Assembly (NCBI GenBank): GCA_011524845.1
Contig: WTJL01000179.1
Location: 1 to 8,573 of the forward strand
Origin: Flavobacteriales bacterium
GTDB taxonomy: Bacteria > Bacteroidota > Bacteroidia > Flavobacteriales_D > Sanyastnellaceae
Direction: 5' to 3'
DNA length: 8,573 nucleotides
Shown here one piece after another: positions 1 to 6,194 of this stretch. Below the pieces are notes generated by a model, which was given only the letters and a program-made list of their open reading frames with translations, was not told the origin of the DNA and did not search any database. The stretch's first letter is position 1; each line of letters opens with the position of its first letter. Position numbers and translations under genes: made by a program.

Positions 1-767
1 TCGGGATGGTCGTACCGCTCAATGTCCAGCATGCCGCGGTCGTTGGTGTCCATCACGAGAGGGCAGCGTTGCTTGGCCGCTTCCAACCGAAGTTGGGCTT
101 TCACCGCCAAGGTGTCGCACGCGTCCACCACCACATCGCAACCTTCCACGAACTCGGCGACGTTCTCTGCGGTCACACCATCCTCGTAAATGTCGATGTC
201 GAAATAAGGGTCAAATTCGGCAATGGTCCTTGCCGCCACCACCCACTTGGGCAATTCCAATTCGTGCAATCCGCACCGAATGCGGTTCAAGTTGGAGAGT
301 TCGATGACGTCAAAATCTGCCAGCTTCAGCCGACCGCATCCACGTTCCATGGCCAAGGCCACGGCCGTGCTTTGGCCTACACTCAAACCGGCAATGCCCA
401 CCGTCTTGCCGCGCAACGTCTCGGTCTCTTCGCGGGTGATCTTGTCGCGGTTGCGGTTGGTTCGCACCTCGATGAAGGCGTCTTCAGGGAGCACATGGAT
501 CAGCCGCCCAGACCACGGGTAGAAGGCCCACACCCCAAAGGTGTCCCAATCGCGGTCTGCCATGAGCGTCCCCAACGTGGAGGCGAGCAACGACGGGTCG
601 TGCTTGGCCGCAGGGGTGTGACACACCGCCCATTCCGCCACTTGGGAATCGAGGGTGTCGTGCTCTTCGAGGATGGTTCCGCTTTCACGCAAGGAACTCA
701 ATCGAATGCGGTCGGATTCGACCGAGAGGTCGAGCAATTCCGGCTTCCAGAGGTGGTTCGAGGGCAT
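1..767 (-). CDS. ThiF/E1-like adenylyltransferase-fold protein, Rv1355c-like (N-terminal part; runs off left edge)
   Basis: Only the first 255 codons are in the window. Residues 1 to about 105 are an N-terminal region typical of Rv1355c-like proteins. From about residue 120 a ThiF/MoeB/E1 Rossmann domain begins: a glycine-rich nucleotide loop GIAGLSVGQS (124-133), the E1 acidic/Arg signature LADFDVIELSNLNR (149-162), a lysine at 174 and DACDT (215-219). Canonical E1-like enzymes adenylate the C-terminus of a ubiquitin-like or sulfur-carrier protein. Rv1355c-type proteins have no settled reaction and usually carry a nitroreductase-like C-terminal half, which would lie beyond the edge. The loop has Ser and Val where many E1 enzymes have further glycines. 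The ATG at 765-767 has AGAGGGG about ten bases upstream, an acceptable ribosome binding site. It sits 97 bases downstream of the DUF4924 gene in the same direction. No carrier-protein partner is visible. Family assignment is from motif recognition; the substrate is unknown. Confidence 0.82.
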   Translation of the reverse strand, partial: MPSNHLWKPELLDLSVESDRIRLSSLRESGTILEEHDTLDSQVAEWAVCHTPAAKHDPSLLASTLGTLMADRDWDTFGVWAFYPWSGRLIHVLPEDAFIEVRTNRNRDKITREETETLRGKTVGIAGLSVGQSTAVALAMERGCGRLKLADFDVIELSNLNRIRCGLHELELPKWVVAARTIAEFDPYFDIDIYEDGVTAENVAEFVEGCDVVVDACDTLAVKAQLRLEAAKQRCPLVMDTNDRGMLDIERYDHP

Positions 768-845
768 AATGCAAATTCCCCTCTGAGGCCCCGCACACGA
801 CGCCGAAGCCGCGGAGTTGTCAACACGGAAAAGAGGACGACGGAA

Positions 846-858
846 GGGTGCTGCACCC
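846..858 (-). terminator. Dyad downstream of the OmpH/DUF4924 operon, possible weak terminator
   Basis: A perfect inverted repeat (GGGTGC, one base, GCACCC) lies seven bases after the DUF4924 stop on the minus strand. A pyrimidine-rich stretch ending in CTCTTTT follows at about 832-845. There is no uninterrupted T tract directly after the stem, so this could be a weak or Rho-assisted terminator, an attenuation or processing stem before the ThiF-like gene, or chance in GC-rich DNA. Confidence 0.33.
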
Positions 859-864
859 CCGTCT

Positions 865-1395
865 TCAGGCCCCGAAATACACCTTCAGGTGCCCCTTGGC
901 CAAGGCGTTGGCCCAGTTGCGCAACCCGACCATGGCGGCCTCGGTTTCGGCACTCACAGCCTGCTTTTTCATCCGCAAGACAAGCCATCCGTACAGCCCA
1001 ATGACAAGCTGTTCCACGGGGTGAACTTGGCGTTCTGATTTGGTCCCCAACTCTTTCAAAAAGGGCTCAGCGGCGTCAAAGGCCGCCTTGTACTCCGCGT
1101 CGGCCATGGCCCCGAGGAGCAGCTCGTGCAAGTGCGCCAGCTCCATCAAGGTCTCCTGAACCTCTGAGGCATGCCCCTGCTCCACGGCGCCGCTGTCCCG
1201 AAGCGAATGGGCCATCTTCAACAACCACCGCTCTTCTTCTTGGGGATCTGTGCCCTCGGCATTGGCCTGCTGCTCGGCCCATTGCTGAAGCACCGTCGGC
1301 TGGAATTGGGCCGCGCGAATCAAGTCCTCCATCTGAAGGCAGTACAGCACATGGTCCACGATGTGCTCCTGTTTTTTGCGCTGTGCAACCGTCAT
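865..1395 (-). CDS. DUF4924 family protein
   Basis: A 176-residue protein that I recognise as DUF4924, a family of unknown function found mainly in Bacteroidota. The N-terminus has the family pattern of a basic start followed by a helix, HIVDHVLYCLQMEDLIRA (11-28). The middle contains GHASEVQETLMELAHLHELLL (74-94), and the C-terminal half has VEQLVIGLYGWLVLRMKKQAVS (127-148), matching the family's conserved helices. It has no signal peptide and looks all-helical and soluble, so it is probably cytoplasmic. The ATG (1393-1395) overlaps the TGA of the OmpH-like gene in an ATGA junction, so translation is probably coupled. GAGG lies directly before the ATG, closer than a normal Shine-Dalgarno. 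Length agrees with the family. No catalytic motif is evident and I do not assign a function. Confidence 0.85.
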   Translation of the reverse strand: MTVAQRKKQEHIVDHVLYCLQMEDLIRAAQFQPTVLQQWAEQQANAEGTDPQEEERWLLKMAHSLRDSGAVEQGHASEVQETLMELAHLHELLLGAMADAEYKAAFDAAEPFLKELGTKSERQVHPVEQLVIGLYGWLVLRMKKQAVSAETEAAMVGLRNWANALAKGHLKVYFGA

Positions 1396-2027
1396 TCCTC
1401 GGCAGTTGTGGCCTCCGCTTCCAATCGCGATTGGATGGGGTCAGGATGCGCCTCGTTGATGCGTTCCAACACTTCAGCCGTGATGTCCCATGGATCTGTG
1501 CCGTACAACACGCCTTCTCCACTCAATCCCCAGTTCAAAATGAAATCGATGCCCTCTTCTTGAGCGTGCTCTTCCAAGTGCCGACGAAGGGCCTCCGCCA
1601 TGACAGCTTGCATGTTTTGCTCGGCCACGTACATGTCCTGTTCCGCCGCCCGTTGCAAGGCACGAAGCCCCTCCTCCAATTCCATGATCCGGCGTTGTGC
1701 GATGTCCAGTTCGTCGTCCGATGCCTGACCGCTGTTGGCGTATGCGAGCAATTCTTGCGCTTCCTCTTGCAGGGGCAGTGCGTCCTCTTGCAATTGCTTC
1801 TCGCGGGTTTCCATCTGCATTTGCAGGTTGGCTTGCATGGTTTTGACAAACGCCATGCCCTGTTGCAAACTGTCTCCATGGACAAACGCCACCACGGGCC
1901 CTCCTCCCGCCGCCGCACGTTCAGCAGCCGACGGGGCACTGCCAAAAGCAGACCAGGTCAAGATGGCCATCCACACACCGAGGCCGCCCACCACGGGCCA
2001 AAACAATCCAGGAGTCACGTGTTTCAT
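1392..2027 (-). CDS. OmpH/Skp-like periplasmic chaperone
   Basis: A 211-residue protein of the OmpH/Skp family, periplasmic chaperones that hold unfolded outer-membrane proteins on their way to the BAM complex. A hydrophobic N-terminal segment (about 8-30) serves as signal peptide or anchor, with a possible cleavage site near the AFGSA stretch (27-31). The mature start has the usual short strand, VVAFVHGDSL (45-54). A long charged helical region (about 55-155) rich in Gln, Glu and Ala would form the coiled-coil tentacle. The C-terminus carries the strand/loop typical of Bacteroidota OmpH proteins, including VLYGTDPWDITAEVLERIN (173-191). Both ends overlap neighbours by four bases (ATGA at 2024-2027 and 1392-1395), with no Shine-Dalgarno before the ATG, so expression probably relies on coupling. 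Skp-like genes often sit beside bamA; here no bamA is in view, so this is probably a second, separate OmpH-like gene. That last point is inference. Confidence 0.87.
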   Translation of the reverse strand: MKHVTPGLFWPVVGGLGVWMAILTWSAFGSAPSAAERAAAGGGPVVAFVHGDSLQQGMAFVKTMQANLQMQMETREKQLQEDALPLQEEAQELLAYANSGQASDDELDIAQRRIMELEEGLRALQRAAEQDMYVAEQNMQAVMAEALRRHLEEHAQEEGIDFILNWGLSGEGVLYGTDPWDITAEVLERINEAHPDPIQSRLEAEATTAEE

Positions 2028-2257
2028 GTCGAAGAAAGATGTTCAAAGTATTGGGTGCGCATCTCCACAAACCGCAACAACACCCCCTCCGCCATGGCCG
2101 ATCCCAGGGCCTCCAATTCCTCAAGGGTGTGCTCCGACTCCGGGTATTTGAACGACTGCTCGTAGCGGTCAAGCTCAAACCGAAGGCGGTACTGTCCGTT
2201 GTACGAATGGACCGTGATTCGCATCAGCGGGTGCGGAATGTGGGCGATTTCGCGCAT
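2024..2257 (-). CDS. Small conserved-looking protein, function unknown
   Basis: A predicted 77-residue protein starting MREIAHIPHPLMRITVHSYN. The frame stays open further upstream, but only as antisense to the outer-membrane barrel gene, so the start is taken at 2257. A second in-frame ATG at 2224 would give 66 residues beginning MRITVHSYNG. I prefer 2257 because the IPHP segment before the RITV strand resembles small Bacteroidota proteins I have seen, which is memory and not a search. The sequence suggests two or three beta strands (RITVHSY, YRLRFELDRY) followed by a helix rich in Glu and Leu (about 42-73). There is no signal peptide and no recognisable motif. Its TGA overlaps the OmpH ATG in an ATGA junction, so it is the first gene of the operon, just downstream of a promoter-like box at 2263-2270. 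Confidence 0.68.
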   Translation of the reverse strand: MREIAHIPHPLMRITVHSYNGQYRLRFELDRYEQSFKYPESEHTLEELEALGSAMAEGVLLRFVEMRTQYFEHLSST

Positions 2258-2262
2258 GGCGG

Positions 2263-2270
2263 CGAAGATA
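2263..2270 (-). promoter_or_regulatory. Candidate -7 box (TATCTTCG) for the small gene-OmpH-DUF4924 operon
   Basis: On the minus strand TATCTTCG differs by one base from the Bacteroidota -7 consensus TAnnTTTG. It lies five bases before the ATG at 2257, so transcription would begin about at that ATG. No convincing TTG-type -33 element is seen at the expected distance. Confidence 0.35.
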
Positions 2271-2274
2271 CGAG

Positions 2275-2289
2275 GCGCACCCCGTGCGC
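2275..2289. promoter_or_regulatory. Perfect dyad between divergent promoter boxes (possible operator)
   Basis: GCGCAC (2275-2280) and GTGCGC (2284-2289) form an exact inverted repeat with CCC between. It fills most of the space between the two outward-facing -7-like boxes and is nearly centred between them. This is the position expected of an operator controlling both directions, but the region is GC-rich and the dyad is short. Confidence 0.28.
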
Positions 2290-2297
2290 TACCTTTG
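2290..2297 (+). promoter_or_regulatory. Candidate -7 box (TACCTTTG) for the outer-membrane barrel gene
   Basis: TACCTTTG matches the Bacteroidota primary-sigma -7 consensus TAnnTTTG at every fixed position. Transcription would start near 2302-2304 and give an untranslated leader of roughly 55-65 bases. A good -33 TTG element is not visible at about 2264-2271, where the opposite-strand box lies. Confidence 0.5.
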
Positions 2298-2365
2298 GTC
2301 ACCTCAGGCCTGCACCTGTTTTTGAACAATTTGCGTCCCCAGACGTCACTACTCTGATGCATTTC

Positions 2366-4924
2366 ATGTCTGTTCCTTTCACTCCGTTCCGCCGTTGGGC
2401 CTTGTTGACCCTGCTGACGTGGACCTCTTGCCTGATGACCCAAGCCCAAACTGGCCGACCCCAAGGCGGACAAGGCCGCCCGGGCGAAGGCGGACCCAAG
2501 CCCAAAATTGGTCGGGTACAAGGCCAAGTGCTGGATGCCGAAAGCCAAGAAGCCCTGCCCTTTGCCTCCGTGGTGGTGATGAGCCTGAGGGACAGCAGCG
2601 TGGTGGAAGGCGCCCTTTCAGGCGACGACGGCACGTTCGACATTCGAGAGGTTGAAGTGGGGCGCCACATCCTCGAGGTTCGATTTCCTGGGTACACCAC
2701 CTTTCGGAGTGCCCCGCACATGTTTTCTCCTCGCAATCCCGAGTCCCTCTCCTGGAATGCCGGCACGGTGTCGTTGGAAGCAGACATCACTGCCCTCGAT
2801 GAGGCCGTGGTCGTCGAGCAGGCGTCGGTCATGGAAATGAAAGTCGACCGCCGCGTGTTCCACGTCGGCAACGACCTGACCAACCGAGGCGGAAACACGA
2901 CTGAACTGCTTGAGAACATTCCCTCGGTCAACGTGGACATCGACGGCAACATCACGCTTCGTGGGTCGGCGGGGGTCCAAATCCTCATCGATGGGCGCCC
3001 CTCAGGCTTGTCGGGTGGAGCGCGGGAAGCCTTTTTGGAATCCCTGCCAGCAAGTGCGGTCGACCGCGTCGAACTCATCACCAATCCCAGCGCACGGTTT
3101 GACCCCGACGGCACCGCAGGCATCCTCAACATCGTCCTGAAGAAGAACCGCCTCGAAGGAATCAGTGGACAGGTGCAAGCGACCTACGGCACGGGCGACA
3201 ACCACGACGCCAACGCGAGTTTGAACTACCGCACCAGCGCGTTGTCCATCAGCACCAACCTTGGATGGAACGACCGCTACAGCTTCATGGCCGGGGAGAC
3301 CGACCGAACCCAATGGTGGTCTTCAGACTCCACGTCCTTGTCGCTTGTGGATCGTCCCGGCGATTCTCACCGCGGCAGCCTGTCCGGTTCGGTCAAGTTG
3401 GAATGGCGTGCCTCCGAGCGATGGACCTTGTTCTCCGGAATCAACGCCAACAACGGCGTCCGTGATGGTTGGGACTCCACCTCGACGCACGAGACGTGGA
3501 CCGGCGGTGTGCTCGACGGGTTGAACACCGAAGCCCTGCGCGTTGAAGAAAGCCTAAGCGACTCAGAAGGCGGCGACGTGTTTGCAGGGTTCGAGCGAAC
3601 GTTTGGGTCTCGGGACCACAAATGGACCGCCGACGTCCGACGCTCTTACAACCACAACTTGGGTCGAACCGAATTCACGGACCGCAGTCTGACCCCTGGA
3701 GCGACCGTGGACGACGTGCACACCTTCAACGAGCAGCACACCCGCAACCAGCGTTGGCTCGCCCAAACCGACTACGAACGCCCTTGGGGCGAAAAAGGAA
3801 AATTGGAAGCTGGACTGAAAACCACGTGGAACGCCGACAACTCCGAATTCGCCTACACAGAGCCCGACAGCACAGTGTTGACCGACGGGATTTTTGTGCC
3901 CTACGGGTTGGACACCGTCGACTATGCGTTTTTGTACGACGAACAAATCCATGCCGCCTACGTCACCGCAGGCCAAACCTTTGGGCTGGTGGGATTCCAA
4001 GCGGGCCTTCGCGCAGAACAAGCGTTCACTTCGGCGCGGTTGGACGGCGACGGTGCCCTCAACGCTGAGCCGTTTGAGAACAACTATTTCAGCCTCTACC
4101 CCACCGCCAACCTCTTCGTGGAAACGGATGGCGAAAACACGTGGAGCGCGAGCTACAGCCGTCGCGTGAACCGTCCGAGAGGGCGCCAGCTCAACCCGTA
4201 TTTGGACATGTCCGATCCGCGCAATTTCAGGACCGGCAACCCCTTTCTGCTCCCCGAGTACACCAACAGCTACGAAGTGGCCCACCAATGGGCCCGCAAG
4301 CGCACAAGCGTGACGACCTCCCTGTTTTTCAAGGACACCCGCGACGTCATTCGACGCTTCACCGCGGCGGACTCCAATGGCGTGCTTCTGTCCAACTTCC
4401 AAAACCTCGGACGACAGCACAGCGAGGGGTTGGAAGTGGCCTTGATGGTTCCGCTTGGCGCCTCTGGTCGGTTGAACTGGACCGCCAGCGCCTACCGCGT
4501 TGTCAACGACGGAAGCCGTTTGGAATCTCCCTTCAGCTCATCTGGATTCAGTTGGTCCAGCCGGTTCTTCGCGTCGTGGACGGTGGGATCGGACTGGAAA
4601 CTCCAGGCGAACAGCTTCGTCCGGGGCGCAGCGGTCACCCCCCAGGGCCGGTTCAATGGGTTTGCCACGCTCAACCTCGCCGCAAGCCGAGACCTGCCCA
4701 ATGACCATTGGCAAGTCACCGTCCAAGTCAAGGACGTCTTCAACACCCGCCGTTGGTCGTACTCCACGACCACCCCTGACTTCACCCAAGAAGTATGGCG
4801 GCAACGGGAAAGCCGCAACCTCTACCTGACGTTGCAGTACAAATTTGGGAAGCTCGACGAGCGGAGTCGACGCGGCTCAGGAAGCCGTGGAGGCGGAGGA
4901 GGCGACGACTTCATGATGGAGTGA
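2366..4924 (+). CDS. Outer-membrane beta-barrel protein, TonB-receptor-like (PF14905 type)
   Basis: An 852-residue outer-membrane protein. Residues 1-28 form a signal peptide: basic FRR, hydrophobic WALLTLLTW, then a probable cleavage near MTQAQ. A Gly/Pro-rich linker (29-47) precedes a carboxypeptidase-regulatory-like beta-sandwich (about 48-138; GQVLDAESQEALPFASVVV, then DGTFDI). The plug follows (about 150-260), with LLENIPSVNVDIDGNITLRG (181-200), ILIDGRPSGL (206-215) and the NPSARFDPDGTAGILNIVLKK region (240-260). The rest is the barrel, with alternating Trp/Tyr/Arg strands and a terminal strand LYLTLQYKFG. A 24-residue Arg/Gly/Asp tail follows it. Such barrels resemble TonB-dependent transporters, but their substrate is generally unknown and no SusD-like partner is adjacent. 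The ATG at 2366 fits the signal peptide best; an in-frame ATG at 2357 adds only MHF. Neither has a Shine-Dalgarno. The upstream open frame to 2039 is antisense to the small gene and is not used. Confidence 0.9.
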   Translation: MSVPFTPFRRWALLTLLTWTSCLMTQAQTGRPQGGQGRPGEGGPKPKIGRVQGQVLDAESQEALPFASVVVMSLRDSSVVEGALSGDDGTFDIREVEVGRHILEVRFPGYTTFRSAPHMFSPRNPESLSWNAGTVSLEADITALDEAVVVEQASVMEMKVDRRVFHVGNDLTNRGGNTTELLENIPSVNVDIDGNITLRGSAGVQILIDGRPSGLSGGAREAFLESLPASAVDRVELITNPSARFDPDGTAGILNIVLKKNRLEGISGQVQATYGTGDNHDANASLNYRTSALSISTNLGWNDRYSFMAGETDRTQWWSSDSTSLSLVDRPGDSHRGSLSGSVKLEWRASERWTLFSGINANNGVRDGWDSTSTHETWTGGVLDGLNTEALRVEESLSDSEGGDVFAGFERTFGSRDHKWTADVRRSYNHNLGRTEFTDRSLTPGATVDDVHTFNEQHTRNQRWLAQTDYERPWGEKGKLEAGLKTTWNADNSEFAYTEPDSTVLTDGIFVPYGLDTVDYAFLYDEQIHAAYVTAGQTFGLVGFQAGLRAEQAFTSARLDGDGALNAEPFENNYFSLYPTANLFVETDGENTWSASYSRRVNRPRGRQLNPYLDMSDPRNFRTGNPFLLPEYTNSYEVAHQWARKRTSVTTSLFFKDTRDVIRRFTAADSNGVLLSNFQNLGRQHSEGLEVALMVPLGASGRLNWTASAYRVVNDGSRLESPFSSSGFSWSSRFFASWTVGSDWKLQANSFVRGAAVTPQGRFNGFATLNLAASRDLPNDHWQVTVQVKDVFNTRRWSYSTTTPDFTQEVWRQRESRNLYLTLQYKFGKLDERSRRGSGSRGGGGGDDFMME

Positions 4925-6154
4925 CGCCCCATTCGACGCCTTTTGTGGGGAGGCTTTCGGCGATGCCGCCTCTTTCCAGGCCCGCTTGAGAACCTCTTGT
5001 TTGGGAGCACTCGCACGGGCTGCCCATCGTGCAGCCGCGTGAAGGATGGGGTTGCGCATGCGCTCGTGCAACACCAACCGCTGTGGTTCCGCACCCAAGG
5101 ACGCCTTGATGTCCAGTGCTGTCCTTCCCAGATTGACCGAATCACAGCCTTCCTGAATGCCCCATTGAATGAACTCCACCAGCATGCGCTGGTAGAGGGC
5201 ATGGGACTTGTTGTGCCCCCCTTCGAACCCCACGAAATATGCCTCCACTTCACAGCCGTCGCACATGCCGCAATGGAAGCCAATGGTTTGGCCCTCGAGC
5301 CGGGCCACCCAGACCTGAAAACGCTCCCCCAATTCCTCTTTCAGCAGCGCCAAATCCTCGGGCTGCAAGCACCCCAAACGAAACGCGGCACGGCCGTACA
5401 CCTTGAGGTACAACGCATGCAATTCCTCGGCTTGGGCGCGGATGGCAGGCGCATCCAACGGCTCGAACGAAATGTCTTGGGACAGGGTCATGATGCGCTT
5501 GACCTTGGTGCGCGCCTTTGTCCTCATGCCGGCCAAGTATGCGTCCCACGATTCTCTTCCTTCAAGGGACACCCTCATCACAGGATCAAACTCCAAGTCC
5601 ACCCACCCTTTGCGCCACTGAGACCGGCCGGCCAAACGGTGACCGTCTGCCCACGGTTGCGTGCATGGCCTGTCCTTCACCACCAAGGTGTTGGGCACAG
5701 GGGCCGCCACCGTCGAGCCCGCAGACATGCCAGGAGATTCAAGGAGCGCCCGTAGGCAGGCCCATTCGTCCACTCCCTGCGCAAATCGGTACCCATGAGG
5801 ACCGCTGGCAAGCGGCGTACCAATCACCCGAACGTCAAACCGAAACCCACCTTCGCGGTGGAGCCAATTTTTGGCCCATCGAAAGCCAGCCGTTCCCTCC
5901 AAAAAGTCGTCGACGCCTTGGCTGATGGCCTCGCTGTCCTCGCACACGGCAATGCCGACCATGCGACCTTGGGCGTCGATCCAACGGGCAGCCCGCACCG
6001 CCCGATTGGGGCTACGCAACGCGGCGCGAACCACCCCACTCGACAAGTGAATGCTCGGCTCATGCGAGGCCTTCAGGAAATCGTCCCAAGCCCGCCAATC
6101 CGCCTCTGAACAAGACGATGCGTCTTCTGTGGTGTGCAGTTCCAATCCCGACAT
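4877..6154 (-). CDS. GNAT-fold acyltransferase, FemAB/BioF2-like (PF13480 type)
   Basis: A 425-residue soluble protein with no signal peptide or membrane segment. The recognisable domain is about residues 195-365. It starts with SWDAYLAGMRTKARTKVKR (202-220), the usual FemAB-like segment before the Acetyltransf_6 fold. Next come LHALYLKVYGRAAFRLG (245-261), the core strand FQVWVARLEGQTIGFHCGM (279-297), EAYFVGFEGGHNKSHALYQRM (304-324) and VNLGRTALDIKASLGAEP (340-357). Family members transfer acyl or aminoacyl groups, some to cell-wall or surface molecules; the substrate here is unknown. The N-terminal half (1-190) is less conserved but probably a second GNAT-like lobe. The C-terminal 45 residues are Ala/Ser/Lys-rich, probably disordered, and encoded partly across the 3' end of the barrel gene on the other strand. 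The gene begins 40 bases after the YfhO-family stop, so it is probably co-transcribed. No Shine-Dalgarno is seen at the ATG. Confidence 0.8.
   Translation of the reverse strand: MSGLELHTTEDASSCSEADWRAWDDFLKASHEPSIHLSSGVVRAALRSPNRAVRAARWIDAQGRMVGIAVCEDSEAISQGVDDFLEGTAGFRWAKNWLHREGGFRFDVRVIGTPLASGPHGYRFAQGVDEWACLRALLESPGMSAGSTVAAPVPNTLVVKDRPCTQPWADGHRLAGRSQWRKGWVDLEFDPVMRVSLEGRESWDAYLAGMRTKARTKVKRIMTLSQDISFEPLDAPAIRAQAEELHALYLKVYGRAAFRLGCLQPEDLALLKEELGERFQVWVARLEGQTIGFHCGMCDGCEVEAYFVGFEGGHNKSHALYQRMLVEFIQWGIQEGCDSVNLGRTALDIKASLGAEPQRLVLHERMRNPILHAAARWAARASAPKQEVLKRAWKEAASPKASPQKASNGASLHHEVVASSASTAS
4950..4980 (+). terminator. Possible hairpin after the barrel gene
   Basis: About 25 bases after the barrel gene stop, GAGG (4950-4953) can pair with CCTC (4969-4972) outside an inner stem CGGC (4958-4961) / GCCG (4965-4968), with a four-base bulge on the left side. 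A short TTT follows. It lies within the coding sequence of the opposing gene and lacks a true T run, so it is a weak candidate for ending transcription of the barrel gene. Confidence 0.22.
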
Positions 6155-6194
6155 GCTGATGGGGTAACCTTTGGGGTGCGCCGATGTTCGTGTC

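Noticed and set aside
6..1004. A 332-codon open frame on the plus strand across the ThiF-like gene and the end of the DUF4924 gene
   Set aside because: The minus strand here encodes clear ThiF and DUF4924 motifs. The plus-strand translation is rich in His, Arg and Val with no domain, as expected of an antisense shadow in GC-rich coding DNA.
2039..2365. N-terminal extension of the barrel protein by up to 109 residues
   Set aside because: It would run antisense through the small gene and across the promoter region, and it would bury the signal peptide that begins at 2366.
2382..2431. Possible lipoprotein signal, because Cys22 follows the hydrophobic stretch of the barrel protein
   Set aside because: The residues before the Cys (Trp-Thr-Ser) do not fit a lipobox, and the protein is an integral barrel with a plausible cleavage near MTQAQ.
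2258..2548. N-terminal extension of the small protein upstream of 2257
   Set aside because: The extension is antisense to the barrel protein's signal peptide and linker, and shows composition bias only.
3563..4420. A 285-codon open frame on the minus strand inside the barrel gene
   Set aside because: It lies entirely opposite well-supported barrel coding sequence and has no recognisable motif.
6164..6174. A TAnnTTTG-like string (AACCTTTGG) on the plus strand between the acyltransferase and YfhO-family genes
   Set aside because: It has an imperfect first base and no gene downstream in that direction, so it is probably chance.
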